A stretch of DNA of 35,214 nucleotides from an uncultured Solobacterium sp. (GTDB lineage Bacteria > Bacillota_I > Bacilli_A > Erysipelotrichales > Erysipelotrichaceae), in NCBI GenBank assembly GCA_938039295.1, contig CALHUY010000020.1, positions 1 to 35,214 of the forward strand, given 5' to 3'. The position numbers were made by a program, and so were the translations under genes. Numbering within the stretch: position 1 is the stretch's first letter; each line of letters begins with the position of its first letter. Under the pieces are notes generated by a model. It was not told where the DNA came from, did not search any database, and saw nothing but the letters and a program-made list of their open reading frames with translations. This document shows positions 7,015 through 15,093 of this stretch, piece after piece.

Positions 7015-8202
7015 CTATAAGAAATCTTCTTCTTTTTTCACTGCTTGTACATTCACAGTTTCTAGTGTATCCACTGCCTGTTGTAATAGTGTTTCATAAT
7101 CAAATTTTGATTCATAGTAAACACTCTTATCTACAGATGGTTTTGTAACTGGGTTCTTTGGATCAAAGATTGTACAGCAATCCTCAAACGGTAAGATCGA
7201 TGTTTCATAAGTCCCAATCTTACGTGCCAAATCAATAATTTCAATCTTGTCATAACATACAAGTGGTCTTAGAATTGGCATATTTGTAACTGTATTAATG
7301 CAATTGATACTCTCTAGTGTTTGGCTAGCTACCTGTCCTACACTTTCACCTGTACCGATTGCTAGACATCCATACTTCTTAGAGATCATATCCGCTAAGC
7401 GAAACATCATACGACGCATCAATGTAACTGCATATGGGTCTCCTGCATGTTTATAGATTTCAAGCTGTAATTGCGTAAAGTTAACAACATGCACTTTCAT
7501 GTGCCCTTGGTATTCACTCACTTGTGAAGCAAGTTCTAACACTTTATTTTTTGCATTTTCACTTGTATATGGAGGAGATGCAAAGTGTACTGCTTCCACA
7601 TGTAGTCCACGCTTCATCAACTGATATGCTGCTACTGGTGAATCTATACCACCGGATAACATTAATAACACCTTACCATTGATACCAGCTGGATATCCAC
7701 CAGCACCAGGAATCTTACTAGATGTGATGTAGGTTTCATTACTGTGGATTTCAACATGGATTGCTAATTCAGGATCATGTACATCAACCTTTAAATCCGT
7801 ATTACGTAGAATCTCTCCAGCAACCTCACGATTTACACCATCACTCTTAAGTGGGAAACTCTTGTCGTGACGTTTTGTAATCATCTTAAATGTCTTCTTA
7901 TCACTTTCTTTAGCGATACGAACACAAGCTTGCTTGATATCTTCTAAATTACTGTTCACCTTTTCTGTAAAGGAGAATGAACTAATACCAAACACCTTCT
8001 TTAATTTAGTTTCAATTTCTGCTGGATCTTCATCCGTTAATTTAATGTAAATACGATCGTATGTTTTACGATATGTTAGCGCAGGATAATCCCGCAACAT
8101 ATATTTAATATTAGTGAAGAGTCTAGTAATAAAATCTCTTCGATTCTTACCTTTTGTGCTTAATTCACCATAGCGAATCAAGACTGTATCATACTTAACC
8201 AT
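7015..8202 (-). CDS. thiI: tRNA 4-thiouridine synthetase ThiI
   Basis: 395 aa. ThiI adenylates U8 of tRNA and inserts sulfur passed from a cysteine desulfurase; it can also serve thiamine thiazole synthesis. The N-terminal ferredoxin-like and THUMP domains span about 1-165 (YDTVLIRYGELSTKGKNR at the start). The PP-loop pyrophosphatase domain carries LLMLSGGIDSPVAAY at about 178-192. There is no C-terminal rhodanese domain, as usual in Gram-positive ThiI, so sulfur must come directly from the partner desulfurase, encoded immediately upstream with an 8-bp overlap. Confidence 0.97.
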   Translation of the reverse strand: MVKYDTVLIRYGELSTKGKNRRDFITRLFTNIKYMLRDYPALTYRKTYDRIYIKLTDEDPAEIETKLKKVFGISSFSFTEKVNSNLEDIKQACVRIAKESDKKTFKMITKRHDKSFPLKSDGVNREVAGEILRNTDLKVDVHDPELAIHVEIHSNETYITSSKIPGAGGYPAGINGKVLLMLSGGIDSPVAAYQLMKRGLHVEAVHFASPPYTSENAKNKVLELASQVSEYQGHMKVHVVNFTQLQLEIYKHAGDPYAVTLMRRMMFRLADMISKKYGCLAIGTGESVGQVASQTLESINCINTVTNMPILRPLVCYDKIEIIDLARKIGTYETSILPFEDCCTIFDPKNPVTKPSVDKSVYYESKFDYETLLQQAVDTLETVNVQAVKKEEDFL

Positions 8203-9334
8203 ATTGCGAAATAATCTCCTTTAATGAATCTATAAATGCAGCAATCTCTTCTTCTGTATTATGATACGTTAAACTAATACGAATACAAGAGCTAGCACGT
8301 TTGGATGAATAACCCATGGCACTTAAAACATAACTTGGATCATCGGATTTAGATGCACAAGTACTTCTCGCGCTCACCATAAACCCTTTTTTATTTAATG
8401 CATTTTGCATCACTTCACTTGGAATTTTCTCGTATGAGAAGTTCACCACACTATTGACCGCATCACTTGGTTGATTGATTAAAATACCAGGTATTGTAGA
8501 TAATCCCTTCAGTAATGCTTGTTGTAAAGATGAGATGTAATTATGATACTTCTTACCATTTTCTAACGCAAAGCGTAAAGTCTTGGCAAATACCATGTTT
8601 ACACAAGCATTCGAAGTACCACCACGAATACCATATTCTTGTTCACCACCATTGATCAGTGGCACAAATGGCACATGAACTTTTTTGACTAGAACACCAC
8701 TACCCTTTAAACCTTCCAGTTTATGTGCAGAGATAGATGCTAGATCAATATTTTTAAAATCTACATCAACTTTACCAATTGCCTGTGTCATATCAACATG
8801 CATATAGGCATGTGTATGTTTCTTTACATAATTTGCAATCTCATCAATTGGATTGATGGAACCTACTTCATTATTGACTGCCATGATACTAACGATTGCT
8901 GTATCATCAGACACTGCATCTTTCACTTGTTGCAAGGATACCTTACCACTAGCATCAACCGGTAAATATGTAACACGATATCCAAATACCTGTTCCATTT
9001 GTAAACATGCATTCAAGATAGAAGAATGTTCTACATTCGTTGTGACAATATGCTTCTTACCCGGTTGTGCAAAACACACACCTTTGATGGCGGAAGAGTT
9101 TGCTTCCGAAGAACCTGAGGTAAAGATAATGTCATCGCTGTTTACACCCAAAAGCCCGGCTATTGCACTCCGGGCTTTTTCCATCATTCGACTAATTTCG
9201 CTGCCTTCATCATACAGAGACTCACTATTGACATAATACTTATCCAATAAAGTTTTATAGGTTTGTAATACATCTGGGTGAATCGCTGTAGTAGAAGCAC
9301 CATCAAAATACACTCTACGCTGCACTCTTCGCAT
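8195..9334 (-). CDS. Cysteine desulfurase (NifS/IscS-like), ThiI partner
   Basis: 379 aa, PLP-dependent fold-type I enzyme that takes sulfur from cysteine as an enzyme persulfide. Visible: VYFDGASTTAIHP at the start, TSGSSEANSSAIKG, PLP lysine in SAHKLEGLKGSGVLV, GGTSNACVN, and the catalytic cysteine in SARSTCASKSDDPSYVL. Gene order ezrA-nifS-thiI is common in Bacillota, which supports a dedicated role in tRNA s4U formation. It overlaps the ezrA end by 20 bp. The ATG at 9334 has AAGGAG only about 2 nt upstream; a GTG three codons later gives better spacing and may be the true start. Confidence 0.95.
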   Translation of the reverse strand: MRRVQRRVYFDGASTTAIHPDVLQTYKTLLDKYYVNSESLYDEGSEISRMMEKARSAIAGLLGVNSDDIIFTSGSSEANSSAIKGVCFAQPGKKHIVTTNVEHSSILNACLQMEQVFGYRVTYLPVDASGKVSLQQVKDAVSDDTAIVSIMAVNNEVGSINPIDEIANYVKKHTHAYMHVDMTQAIGKVDVDFKNIDLASISAHKLEGLKGSGVLVKKVHVPFVPLINGGEQEYGIRGGTSNACVNMVFAKTLRFALENGKKYHNYISSLQQALLKGLSTIPGILINQPSDAVNSVVNFSYEKIPSEVMQNALNKKGFMVSARSTCASKSDDPSYVLSAMGYSSKRASSCIRISLTYHNTEEEIAAFIDSLKEIISQYG

Positions 9335-11045
9335 TCTCCTTGATCATGGATTCGTAGTTACCTGGGTGAATCTTTTCAATCGTAGCGATTGCTGTTGTTA
9401 ATGCTTGTGTATATTCACCATTACGGAAACTTAATTCACTACGTGTTAACTCAGAGTCGATATCTGCGTAAGTTGAACGATAACGGTTACCAAACACGAT
9501 TGTATTTTCAACCATCATAACTGTACCAACAACATTATTAACGTTGTTGTAAAGCTTATAGATAAAATCTAATGCTTCTTGCAGAGTTCCATTTAATAAC
9601 TGCATATTTAACGGAACTTCTTCCATGAGGTTATCTAAACGATGGATATAGTCATTTGCACGACGCATATCATCTTCATAAGCTTCTGAAATATTTGGAA
9701 GTTTATACTTACGAATCTTGACTTGCATCTGATTCATAACAATCTGCAACTTCACCAGTTGCTTCTTACAACGTTCTTCATCACCGGAAGCAGCTTCAAT
9801 ACGTGTACGAATATTCTTAAACTCTGTATTGCACGCAACAATCTGTTCATTTAATTCCTTTAAGGAACCAACAACTGTACTAGCAGGTACTTGATAGTTA
9901 CGTACACTATCCATTACTACTGGCATCTTGGTCTCAAGTTCTTGCAAGTGTGCTATTTGCTCAGCAAGCTTTTCTTCTAAATCTGCAAAACCAAAACGTG
10001 ATGATGATTTTGCAAATGCTTCTTTTACATAAGCGGCATTCTTATCAGCTTCATCCGCAAGTGCTGTAGATTCCTTTGATAACTCTTGAATCGCATCAAA
10101 GCTTTCACCTTCTTGTTTTACAGCTTGATCCATCTCACGAAGTTTTGCCTTCATTGCATCAAGCGTTTCACGAATACCTAACGTAGATCCTGTCTTTAAC
10201 TGCTTTAGGGATTCACGTAAAGACTCTGTCATCTGATTCAGGTTTTCTTCTACATTTAAATGTTTCAAATAAACACCACGATTACGGTTGTGAATATAAT
10301 CCTTGTGAAGAACTTCTGCCATATTAGGAATCACACCCTTAGCATCTTCCAATAATGAAGGCATATTCTCAATCATTTCTTCTAGTTCTGCCATGACTGC
10401 CTTGATACTTACAAGTTCACGGTTTGCCTTATCGAAATCACTGGAGAACATCCATTCTTCAAAAGTCGCAAACATCTTCTCTGTATCAACAACCTTTTGT
10501 TCTACTAAAGGCCAAGCAAAGTATAACTTTGGAGCATTTTCAGCAGCTTGTGCCTTTAGGGCACGGAAACGATTCTTTAAAGCAGTAACTTCTTCACGCT
10601 GTGCTGTTTCTTTTGCAAGAATCGCATCCAACATATTTTCAAGTGTCTTCGCATCCGCTTCTGTTGTAGTCATGGATATTTCAATATCCTTGATGGTATT
10701 GCCAGCCTTTGATAAAGTACCAGCTGAAATATAACGTTCTAAATCTGCTAATTTACTAGTTAAAGCAGAAATACATGACTGCACTTCATCAAACTTATTT
10801 TGTGCTGAATTAACACGATCAACTGTATCTTGATTCACTCTACTTACAGCGATTGCTTTATTCATCTTTAATGACAAAGGAATTTGCTTAATCGACTGAT
10901 AGCGATTCTCTAATTCTATATACTCAGATTTATAATGACGTGCACGTACTGTAGTAACAATTAAAATGATTAACAGTAAAACAAAGATTGCACCTACGGC
11001 AATAATAAATCTGATATCTGATAACAATGTTAATATCTGATTCAT
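9315..11045 (-). CDS. ezrA: Septation ring formation regulator EzrA
   Basis: 576 aa, close to the usual 560-575. EzrA is a membrane-anchored FtsZ-binding protein that prevents extra Z-rings and helps coordinate septal wall synthesis. A single N-terminal membrane helix (about 12-32, FIIAVGAIFVLLLIILIVTTV) is followed by a long cytoplasmic run of alpha-helical spectrin-like coiled-coil repeats to the C-terminus. The ATG at 11045 has AAAGGTGG as RBS. It heads the nifS-thiI unit. Its presence is a useful taxonomic hint (Bacilli/Erysipelotrichia). Confidence 0.93.
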   Translation of the reverse strand: MNQILTLLSDIRFIIAVGAIFVLLLIILIVTTVRARHYKSEYIELENRYQSIKQIPLSLKMNKAIAVSRVNQDTVDRVNSAQNKFDEVQSCISALTSKLADLERYISAGTLSKAGNTIKDIEISMTTTEADAKTLENMLDAILAKETAQREEVTALKNRFRALKAQAAENAPKLYFAWPLVEQKVVDTEKMFATFEEWMFSSDFDKANRELVSIKAVMAELEEMIENMPSLLEDAKGVIPNMAEVLHKDYIHNRNRGVYLKHLNVEENLNQMTESLRESLKQLKTGSTLGIRETLDAMKAKLREMDQAVKQEGESFDAIQELSKESTALADEADKNAAYVKEAFAKSSSRFGFADLEEKLAEQIAHLQELETKMPVVMDSVRNYQVPASTVVGSLKELNEQIVACNTEFKNIRTRIEAASGDEERCKKQLVKLQIVMNQMQVKIRKYKLPNISEAYEDDMRRANDYIHRLDNLMEEVPLNMQLLNGTLQEALDFIYKLYNNVNNVVGTVMMVENTIVFGNRYRSTYADIDSELTRSELSFRNGEYTQALTTAIATIEKIHPGNYESMIKENAKSAA

Positions 11046-11077
11046 ATATTTCCACCTTTCTTGTAATATCTTTTTTT

Positions 11078-11086
11078 ATTCTACCA
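11078..11086 (-). promoter_or_regulatory. Probable promoter of ezrA
   Basis: The minus strand reads TGGTAGAAT, an extended -10 box, 33 nt from the ezrA ATG. No clear -35. Confidence 0.45.
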
Positions 11087-11192
11087 CAGCATCTATATAT
11101 TTGGGGATATGCCTTATCACTTTCACATATCTTTCCATAATTCTTTTCTTGCTAACAATAGGGAATTATCTTTATGTAGATTGTGAAAATGA

Positions 11193-11221
11193 TTGACGTT
11201 TGTACACACTAGTGATATTAT
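11193..11221 (+). promoter_or_regulatory. Sigma-A promoter of rpsD
   Basis: TTGACG (11193-11198) and TATTAT (11216-11221) have a 17-bp spacer; transcription should start near 11228. The rest of the gap between ezrA and this promoter (11087-11192) shows nothing recognisable. Confidence 0.8.
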
Positions 11222-11227
11222 ATCGAG

Positions 11228-11393
11228 TGCGTTAAATGATGGCAGCATGTAGAGTCATGCGTCAGGCGTTATCAACAGTTAAACTTGTTCCTAAGTATCC
11301 TGCTGCAAAAGGTGAAAAGGCTCATGATAACACCCCGCATCGATGATCTGCACCTGTTATTGTTTCTCAGCCATATATAGGAGGAAACAAAAC
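11228..11393 (+). promoter_or_regulatory. rpsD 5' leader, probable S4 autoregulatory RNA
   Basis: About 166 nt of untranslated leader precede rpsD. Structure is visible: a local hairpin GCATG/CATGC around 11245-11260 and a long-range perfect helix GTTATCA (11268-11274) with TGATAAC (11325-11331). rpsD of Bacillus subtilis is autoregulated by S4 through its leader; the same is inferred here. The leader ends with AGGAGG before the ATG. Confidence 0.55.
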
Positions 11394-11996
11394 ATGGCAC
11401 GTTACACAGGACCTGTTTGGAAGAAAGCTAGACGCTTAAGCTTCTCCATCTTAGAAACAGGCGAAGAGCTTAAGAAAAGAACTTATGCTCCAGGTCAACA
11501 TGGACCTACAAAGCGTATTAAGTTAGGTGGCTACGGTACACAGTTACGCGAAAAGCAAAGAATCCGTCACATGTACGGTTTAAATGAACGTCAGTTCTCT
11601 AACTTATTCAACAAGGCTTCCAAGATGGAAGGTATGGCAGGTGTTAACTTCTTAGTCTTACTTGAAAGTAGATTAGATAACATCGTTTACCGTATGGGCT
11701 TAGCTAGAACACGTAAGGCTGCTCGTCAGTTAGTAAACCACGGTCATATCGAAGTTAATGGTAAGAAGTTAGACATCCCTTCAGCTTTAATCAAGCCAGG
11801 ATCAACAATTGCTGTTCGTGAAAATGCACGTAACATTAAGGCAATCGCTGAATCATTAGAATCAGCTATCACAATCCCAGCTTTCGTTGAAGTTGATAAG
11901 GAAAACAAGAAAGGTACATTCGTACGTCTTCCAGAAAGAAGCGAATTGAACCAAGAAATCAACGAATCACTCGTTGTCGAATTCTACAACAGATAA
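11394..11996 (+). CDS. rpsD: 30S ribosomal protein S4
   Basis: 200 aa from the ATG at 11394 (RBS AGGAGG). S4 nucleates assembly of the 30S body and represses its own mRNA in Firmicutes. It starts MARYTGPVWKKARRLSF and has the S4 RNA-binding domain in its middle (LDNIVYRMGLARTRKAARQLVNHGHIEVNGKK, about 93-125). The zinc-binding cysteines of some S4 proteins are absent, as in Bacillus S4. An in-frame ATG 17 codons upstream lies in the leader and is rejected. Monocistronic, with its own promoter and terminator. Confidence 0.98.
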   Translation: MARYTGPVWKKARRLSFSILETGEELKKRTYAPGQHGPTKRIKLGGYGTQLREKQRIRHMYGLNERQFSNLFNKASKMEGMAGVNFLVLLESRLDNIVYRMGLARTRKAARQLVNHGHIEVNGKKLDIPSALIKPGSTIAVRENARNIKAIAESLESAITIPAFVEVDKENKKGTFVRLPERSELNQEINESLVVEFYNR

Positions 11997-12003
11997 CAAG
12001 TGT

Positions 12004-12030
12004 AAAAAGTCAACGCAAGTTGGCTTTTTT
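12004..12030 (+). terminator. Terminator of rpsD
   Basis: AAAAAGTCAAC (12004-12014) pairs with GTTGGCTTTTT (12019-12029) across a GCAA tetraloop, with one G-U and a run of six T. Confidence 0.85.
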
Positions 12031-12077
12031 CTATGGCTAACTAAAACATCGTTTTATTGATTTATATTTCTGAAAAC

Positions 12078-12107
12078 AAAAAGAACTCTTGAAATCTAAG
12101 AGTTCTT
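12078..12107 (-). terminator. Terminator of the sugar operon
   Basis: AAGAACTCTT (12081-12090) and AAGAGTTCTT (12098-12107) form a perfect 10-bp stem; T-rich tract on the minus strand (12078-12082). It lies 9 bp after the GH36 stop. Confidence 0.8.
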
Positions 12108-12115
12108 AAAACATG

Positions 12116-13711
12116 TTATTTACCATTTGTACAGTCGAAATGAATTACATTGGTTTGACCGTCTAGTACATACTCAATTGTAATACCCTCATCTGTGTTA
12201 ACATCTGTTACTAGTGCAGATGCTAATTTACGATATTCTTGATATTTTCTAATCATGTCATCAGTATAATTTGCAGGACTATCACTTGTTAGAAATACCC
12301 CTCCTAGTAAGGCTTGTATACGTGCTAAATCATCCTTCTGTTTTTCCGTCAGATGGATATTCTCAGTACGGATAAAGAATACATCTGGATCATTCATAAA
12401 TGCTCGTCCATTTAACTGTCTACGATTTACTGTATTCACAATCGCATTCTTGGTAGAAATTCTTTCACGATGCAATAAACGCATATAGAAGACATCATCC
12501 CAATCTAAGCCTACATCGCAACCAATGCGGCTATATTCCACCAATCCAAAAGATGGCATTAATGGGACACCACAAGCAAGAATTTCCTTGCCATTTGAAA
12601 TATCTCGTAACAACTGCAATGCACGTTTCATTCTCTTAGCACGACTTTCAGATGCATTACCAAATGGAGCTGCGCCATATAAGAAATCTAGTTTAACTAA
12701 ATCAAATCCCCAAACATCATATACTTGATGGAATACTTTCTTGATATAGTCAATTACATCTGGATGATCAATATCTAAGGAATAAAAACCTGACCAGTTA
12801 GCACCTAAACACCATGGTTTTCCTTGATAATGTAAAAACCAATCTGGATGATTCTGATATATTGATGACTTCTCCTCTGCTACAAATGGAGCAAGCCACA
12901 AACCTGCTTTATATCCCTTTGCATGTATCTCATCTACAAGTGCTTTTAACCCATTCGGGAATTTCACTGAATCCGATTCTAACCAATCTCCTACAAATGG
13001 TTCCCAACCATCATCAATCTGAAATAAGTCACTTGGTTGAAATACTTTATCACAACCAGATAAATCATAACGTATCTTATCTTCACTAATATCTTGATAG
13101 TGATTATACCAACTAGAATATCCAAACAATTTCTTCGTTGTAAGTGGCTTTAGATTCATCGCATCAAACCATGCTTGAAAGACATCTTCTTCACTACCTT
13201 CCGCATAGAATAAATCAAATGCATGAAAGATACCATTAGTCTGTACACCCTTACAGTCTCTTTGAATTGTTAATTCAGATTTGTTTGCATCATACCAAAA
13301 TAACGTATATCCTGGATCTTCATCTAATGATGCAAATAAGCGATATTTCTTCCCATCACGGAAATAGCACCATGATTCTCCATGCGTAATACCCTTCTTT
13401 TGTGGATAGTCTATAAAATGATAATCACCATAACGATCAAATCCATATTTCCGTAATAAACTCTTCGGAACTCGCTTTAACCCATGTGTATGATCATATC
13501 TTGTAAGTTCTGGAGAACATGTCCATGTTTGATATCCATTCATGAATATTTTCTCGTCCTTTGCGATGGATACAGATAGTTTTGCTTCCACTTTACCGAG
13601 TATCATTTGAGCAGTTGTCACATGAATATGTAGTACATCCTCCTGCCAATTTTCATTACCCTGTAATTTTATTTTCTGATCAATACTTTCTATCAACCAC
13701 TGCACCTGCAT
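12116..13711 (-). CDS. GH36-type alpha-galactosidase
   Basis: 531 aa, short for GH36 (often about 700) and without an obvious C-terminal sandwich domain. Predicted to release terminal alpha-linked galactose from melibiose or raffinose-type sugars in the cytoplasm; no signal peptide. The N-terminal beta-domain covers about 1-190, then a TIM barrel with LFQIDDGWE (229-237), GLWLAPFVAE (270-279), nucleophile Asp342 in DLVKLDFLYG and probable acid/base Asp399 in SRIGCDVG. It starts 2 bp after the transporter gene and ends the operon. Related clan GH-D activities cannot be excluded, so the exact substrate is open. Confidence 0.88.
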   Translation of the reverse strand: MQVQWLIESIDQKIKLQGNENWQEDVLHIHVTTAQMILGKVEAKLSVSIAKDEKIFMNGYQTWTCSPELTRYDHTHGLKRVPKSLLRKYGFDRYGDYHFIDYPQKKGITHGESWCYFRDGKKYRLFASLDEDPGYTLFWYDANKSELTIQRDCKGVQTNGIFHAFDLFYAEGSEEDVFQAWFDAMNLKPLTTKKLFGYSSWYNHYQDISEDKIRYDLSGCDKVFQPSDLFQIDDGWEPFVGDWLESDSVKFPNGLKALVDEIHAKGYKAGLWLAPFVAEEKSSIYQNHPDWFLHYQGKPWCLGANWSGFYSLDIDHPDVIDYIKKVFHQVYDVWGFDLVKLDFLYGAAPFGNASESRAKRMKRALQLLRDISNGKEILACGVPLMPSFGLVEYSRIGCDVGLDWDDVFYMRLLHRERISTKNAIVNTVNRRQLNGRAFMNDPDVFFIRTENIHLTEKQKDDLARIQALLGGVFLTSDSPANYTDDMIRKYQEYRKLASALVTDVNTDEGITIEYVLDGQTNVIHFDCTNGK

Positions 13712-13713
13712 GC

Positions 13714-15090
13714 TCAGACCCTCTTTTCTTCTAACTGTTTACGAATTTGTTCTGCCTTTTCATCCGAAAGAATAAACTTTCTTGTAAATAATACTAAAGC
13801 AAGAACCAATCCAATTATAGGCAAAATCGTCATTAGTAAACGAAGTCCTAATAATGGCGAAGAGAATGTTGGTATTCCTTCTCCCAGTCCATCTTTGCTT
13901 GTTAAACCAATCAGATCCAAACTAACACCCGTAATAAATACTGCTAAGCCACTAGCTGCCTTTACAACAAATGTCTGCATACTAAAGATTACAGACTCTT
14001 CACGATGACCTGTCTTAACTTCACCATAGTCAACAGTATTTGCAAGAAATACTGTTGTTAATACTGTAAGAATACCATTAGATACAAAAATCATTACACC
14101 CGGTACCATCAGCATTGCTAGAGCAGAAGAATATCCCAATAAACATATTGACAGCAATAATGCATAGCCAAAAATTGCTAGCAATAAACATAACTTAAAG
14201 ATTGTTGTATTAGATAATCTACTTCTAAGGATTGGATATACAACCATCATACCTAGAATTTGAGAGATACCACCAACAGAAGTAAACAATGTATACGCAT
14301 CCTTCCAGGTTGTGCCTCCAATATCGTATTTAAAGAAATATATCAAAAGATTTGATGTAATATATAACGCAGAATTTATCAGTACAATTGTAACAACAGT
14401 TACAATTGCTTGGTCATTATTGACCAGTGCTTTAAACATCTCTTTAACAGATGTTGTATGCATGTTTTCCACTTTCTGTTCATGAATTGTAAAACATGTA
14501 AATAAAATAAATATAACAAACAAGATAGCTATAATTAGTGCAAATAAGCGAAATCCAGTACGCTCAACTCCACTACCCAATTTGGATACAGCCATGACGG
14601 TAAATACATTAATTAACGCATAACCAACACCTGCACAGGTACGTCCAACAACCGATAAATTCTCACGCTCTTTTGTCGTAGAAGTAACTGCAGGTATCAT
14701 TGACCAAAACGGAATATCCATCATGGTATATGTCACACCCCAAAGAATATACATCACCGCAAAATAGATCATCAATGCTTTACCTGATACTGCAGGTACC
14801 GCAAATAATGCATATAAAACAAATGCATTTAAAATTGTACCTGTAAATAACCATGGACGAAACTTACCCCATTTCGTATTTGTCTTAGCAACAACAACAC
14901 CCATAAATGGATCGTTAGCCGCATCAAATACGCGAGCAATCATCAAAATAAATCCAACAAAAGATGCAGATAAGCCTAGGATATCTTGATAGTAATACAT
15001 GATATAGGAAGCAGATAAGGCATATACCATATCCTTTCCAACCGCGCCTAAACCATATGCAACAAATTGTTTTTTGCCAAATTCTTTCAT
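13714..15090 (-). CDS. GPH-family sugar:cation symporter
   Basis: 458 aa, about 12 hydrophobic segments. The glycoside-pentoside-hexuronide family (MelB, XylP, UidB relatives) imports sugars with Na+ or H+. Family signs: N-terminal FVAYGLGAVGKDMVYALSASYIMYYYQDILG, the ARVFDAANDPFMGVVV segment with charged helix residues, and TKWGKFRPWLFTG in the first cytoplasmic loop. No EIIA domain follows at the C-terminus. Between a GH2 and a GH36 gene, it most likely imports a galactoside that the two enzymes then split. RBS lies in the 3-bp gap and the end of GH2. Confidence 0.93.
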   Translation of the reverse strand: MKEFGKKQFVAYGLGAVGKDMVYALSASYIMYYYQDILGLSASFVGFILMIARVFDAANDPFMGVVVAKTNTKWGKFRPWLFTGTILNAFVLYALFAVPAVSGKALMIYFAVMYILWGVTYTMMDIPFWSMIPAVTSTTKERENLSVVGRTCAGVGYALINVFTVMAVSKLGSGVERTGFRLFALIIAILFVIFILFTCFTIHEQKVENMHTTSVKEMFKALVNNDQAIVTVVTIVLINSALYITSNLLIYFFKYDIGGTTWKDAYTLFTSVGGISQILGMMVVYPILRSRLSNTTIFKLCLLLAIFGYALLLSICLLGYSSALAMLMVPGVMIFVSNGILTVLTTVFLANTVDYGEVKTGHREESVIFSMQTFVVKAASGLAVFITGVSLDLIGLTSKDGLGEGIPTFSSPLLGLRLLMTILPIIGLVLALVLFTRKFILSDEKAEQIRKQLEEKRV

Positions 15091-15093
15091 AAT

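Noticed and set aside
10393..10734. 113-aa plus-strand frame
   Set aside because: Antisense to the helical region of ezrA, no RBS and low-complexity composition.
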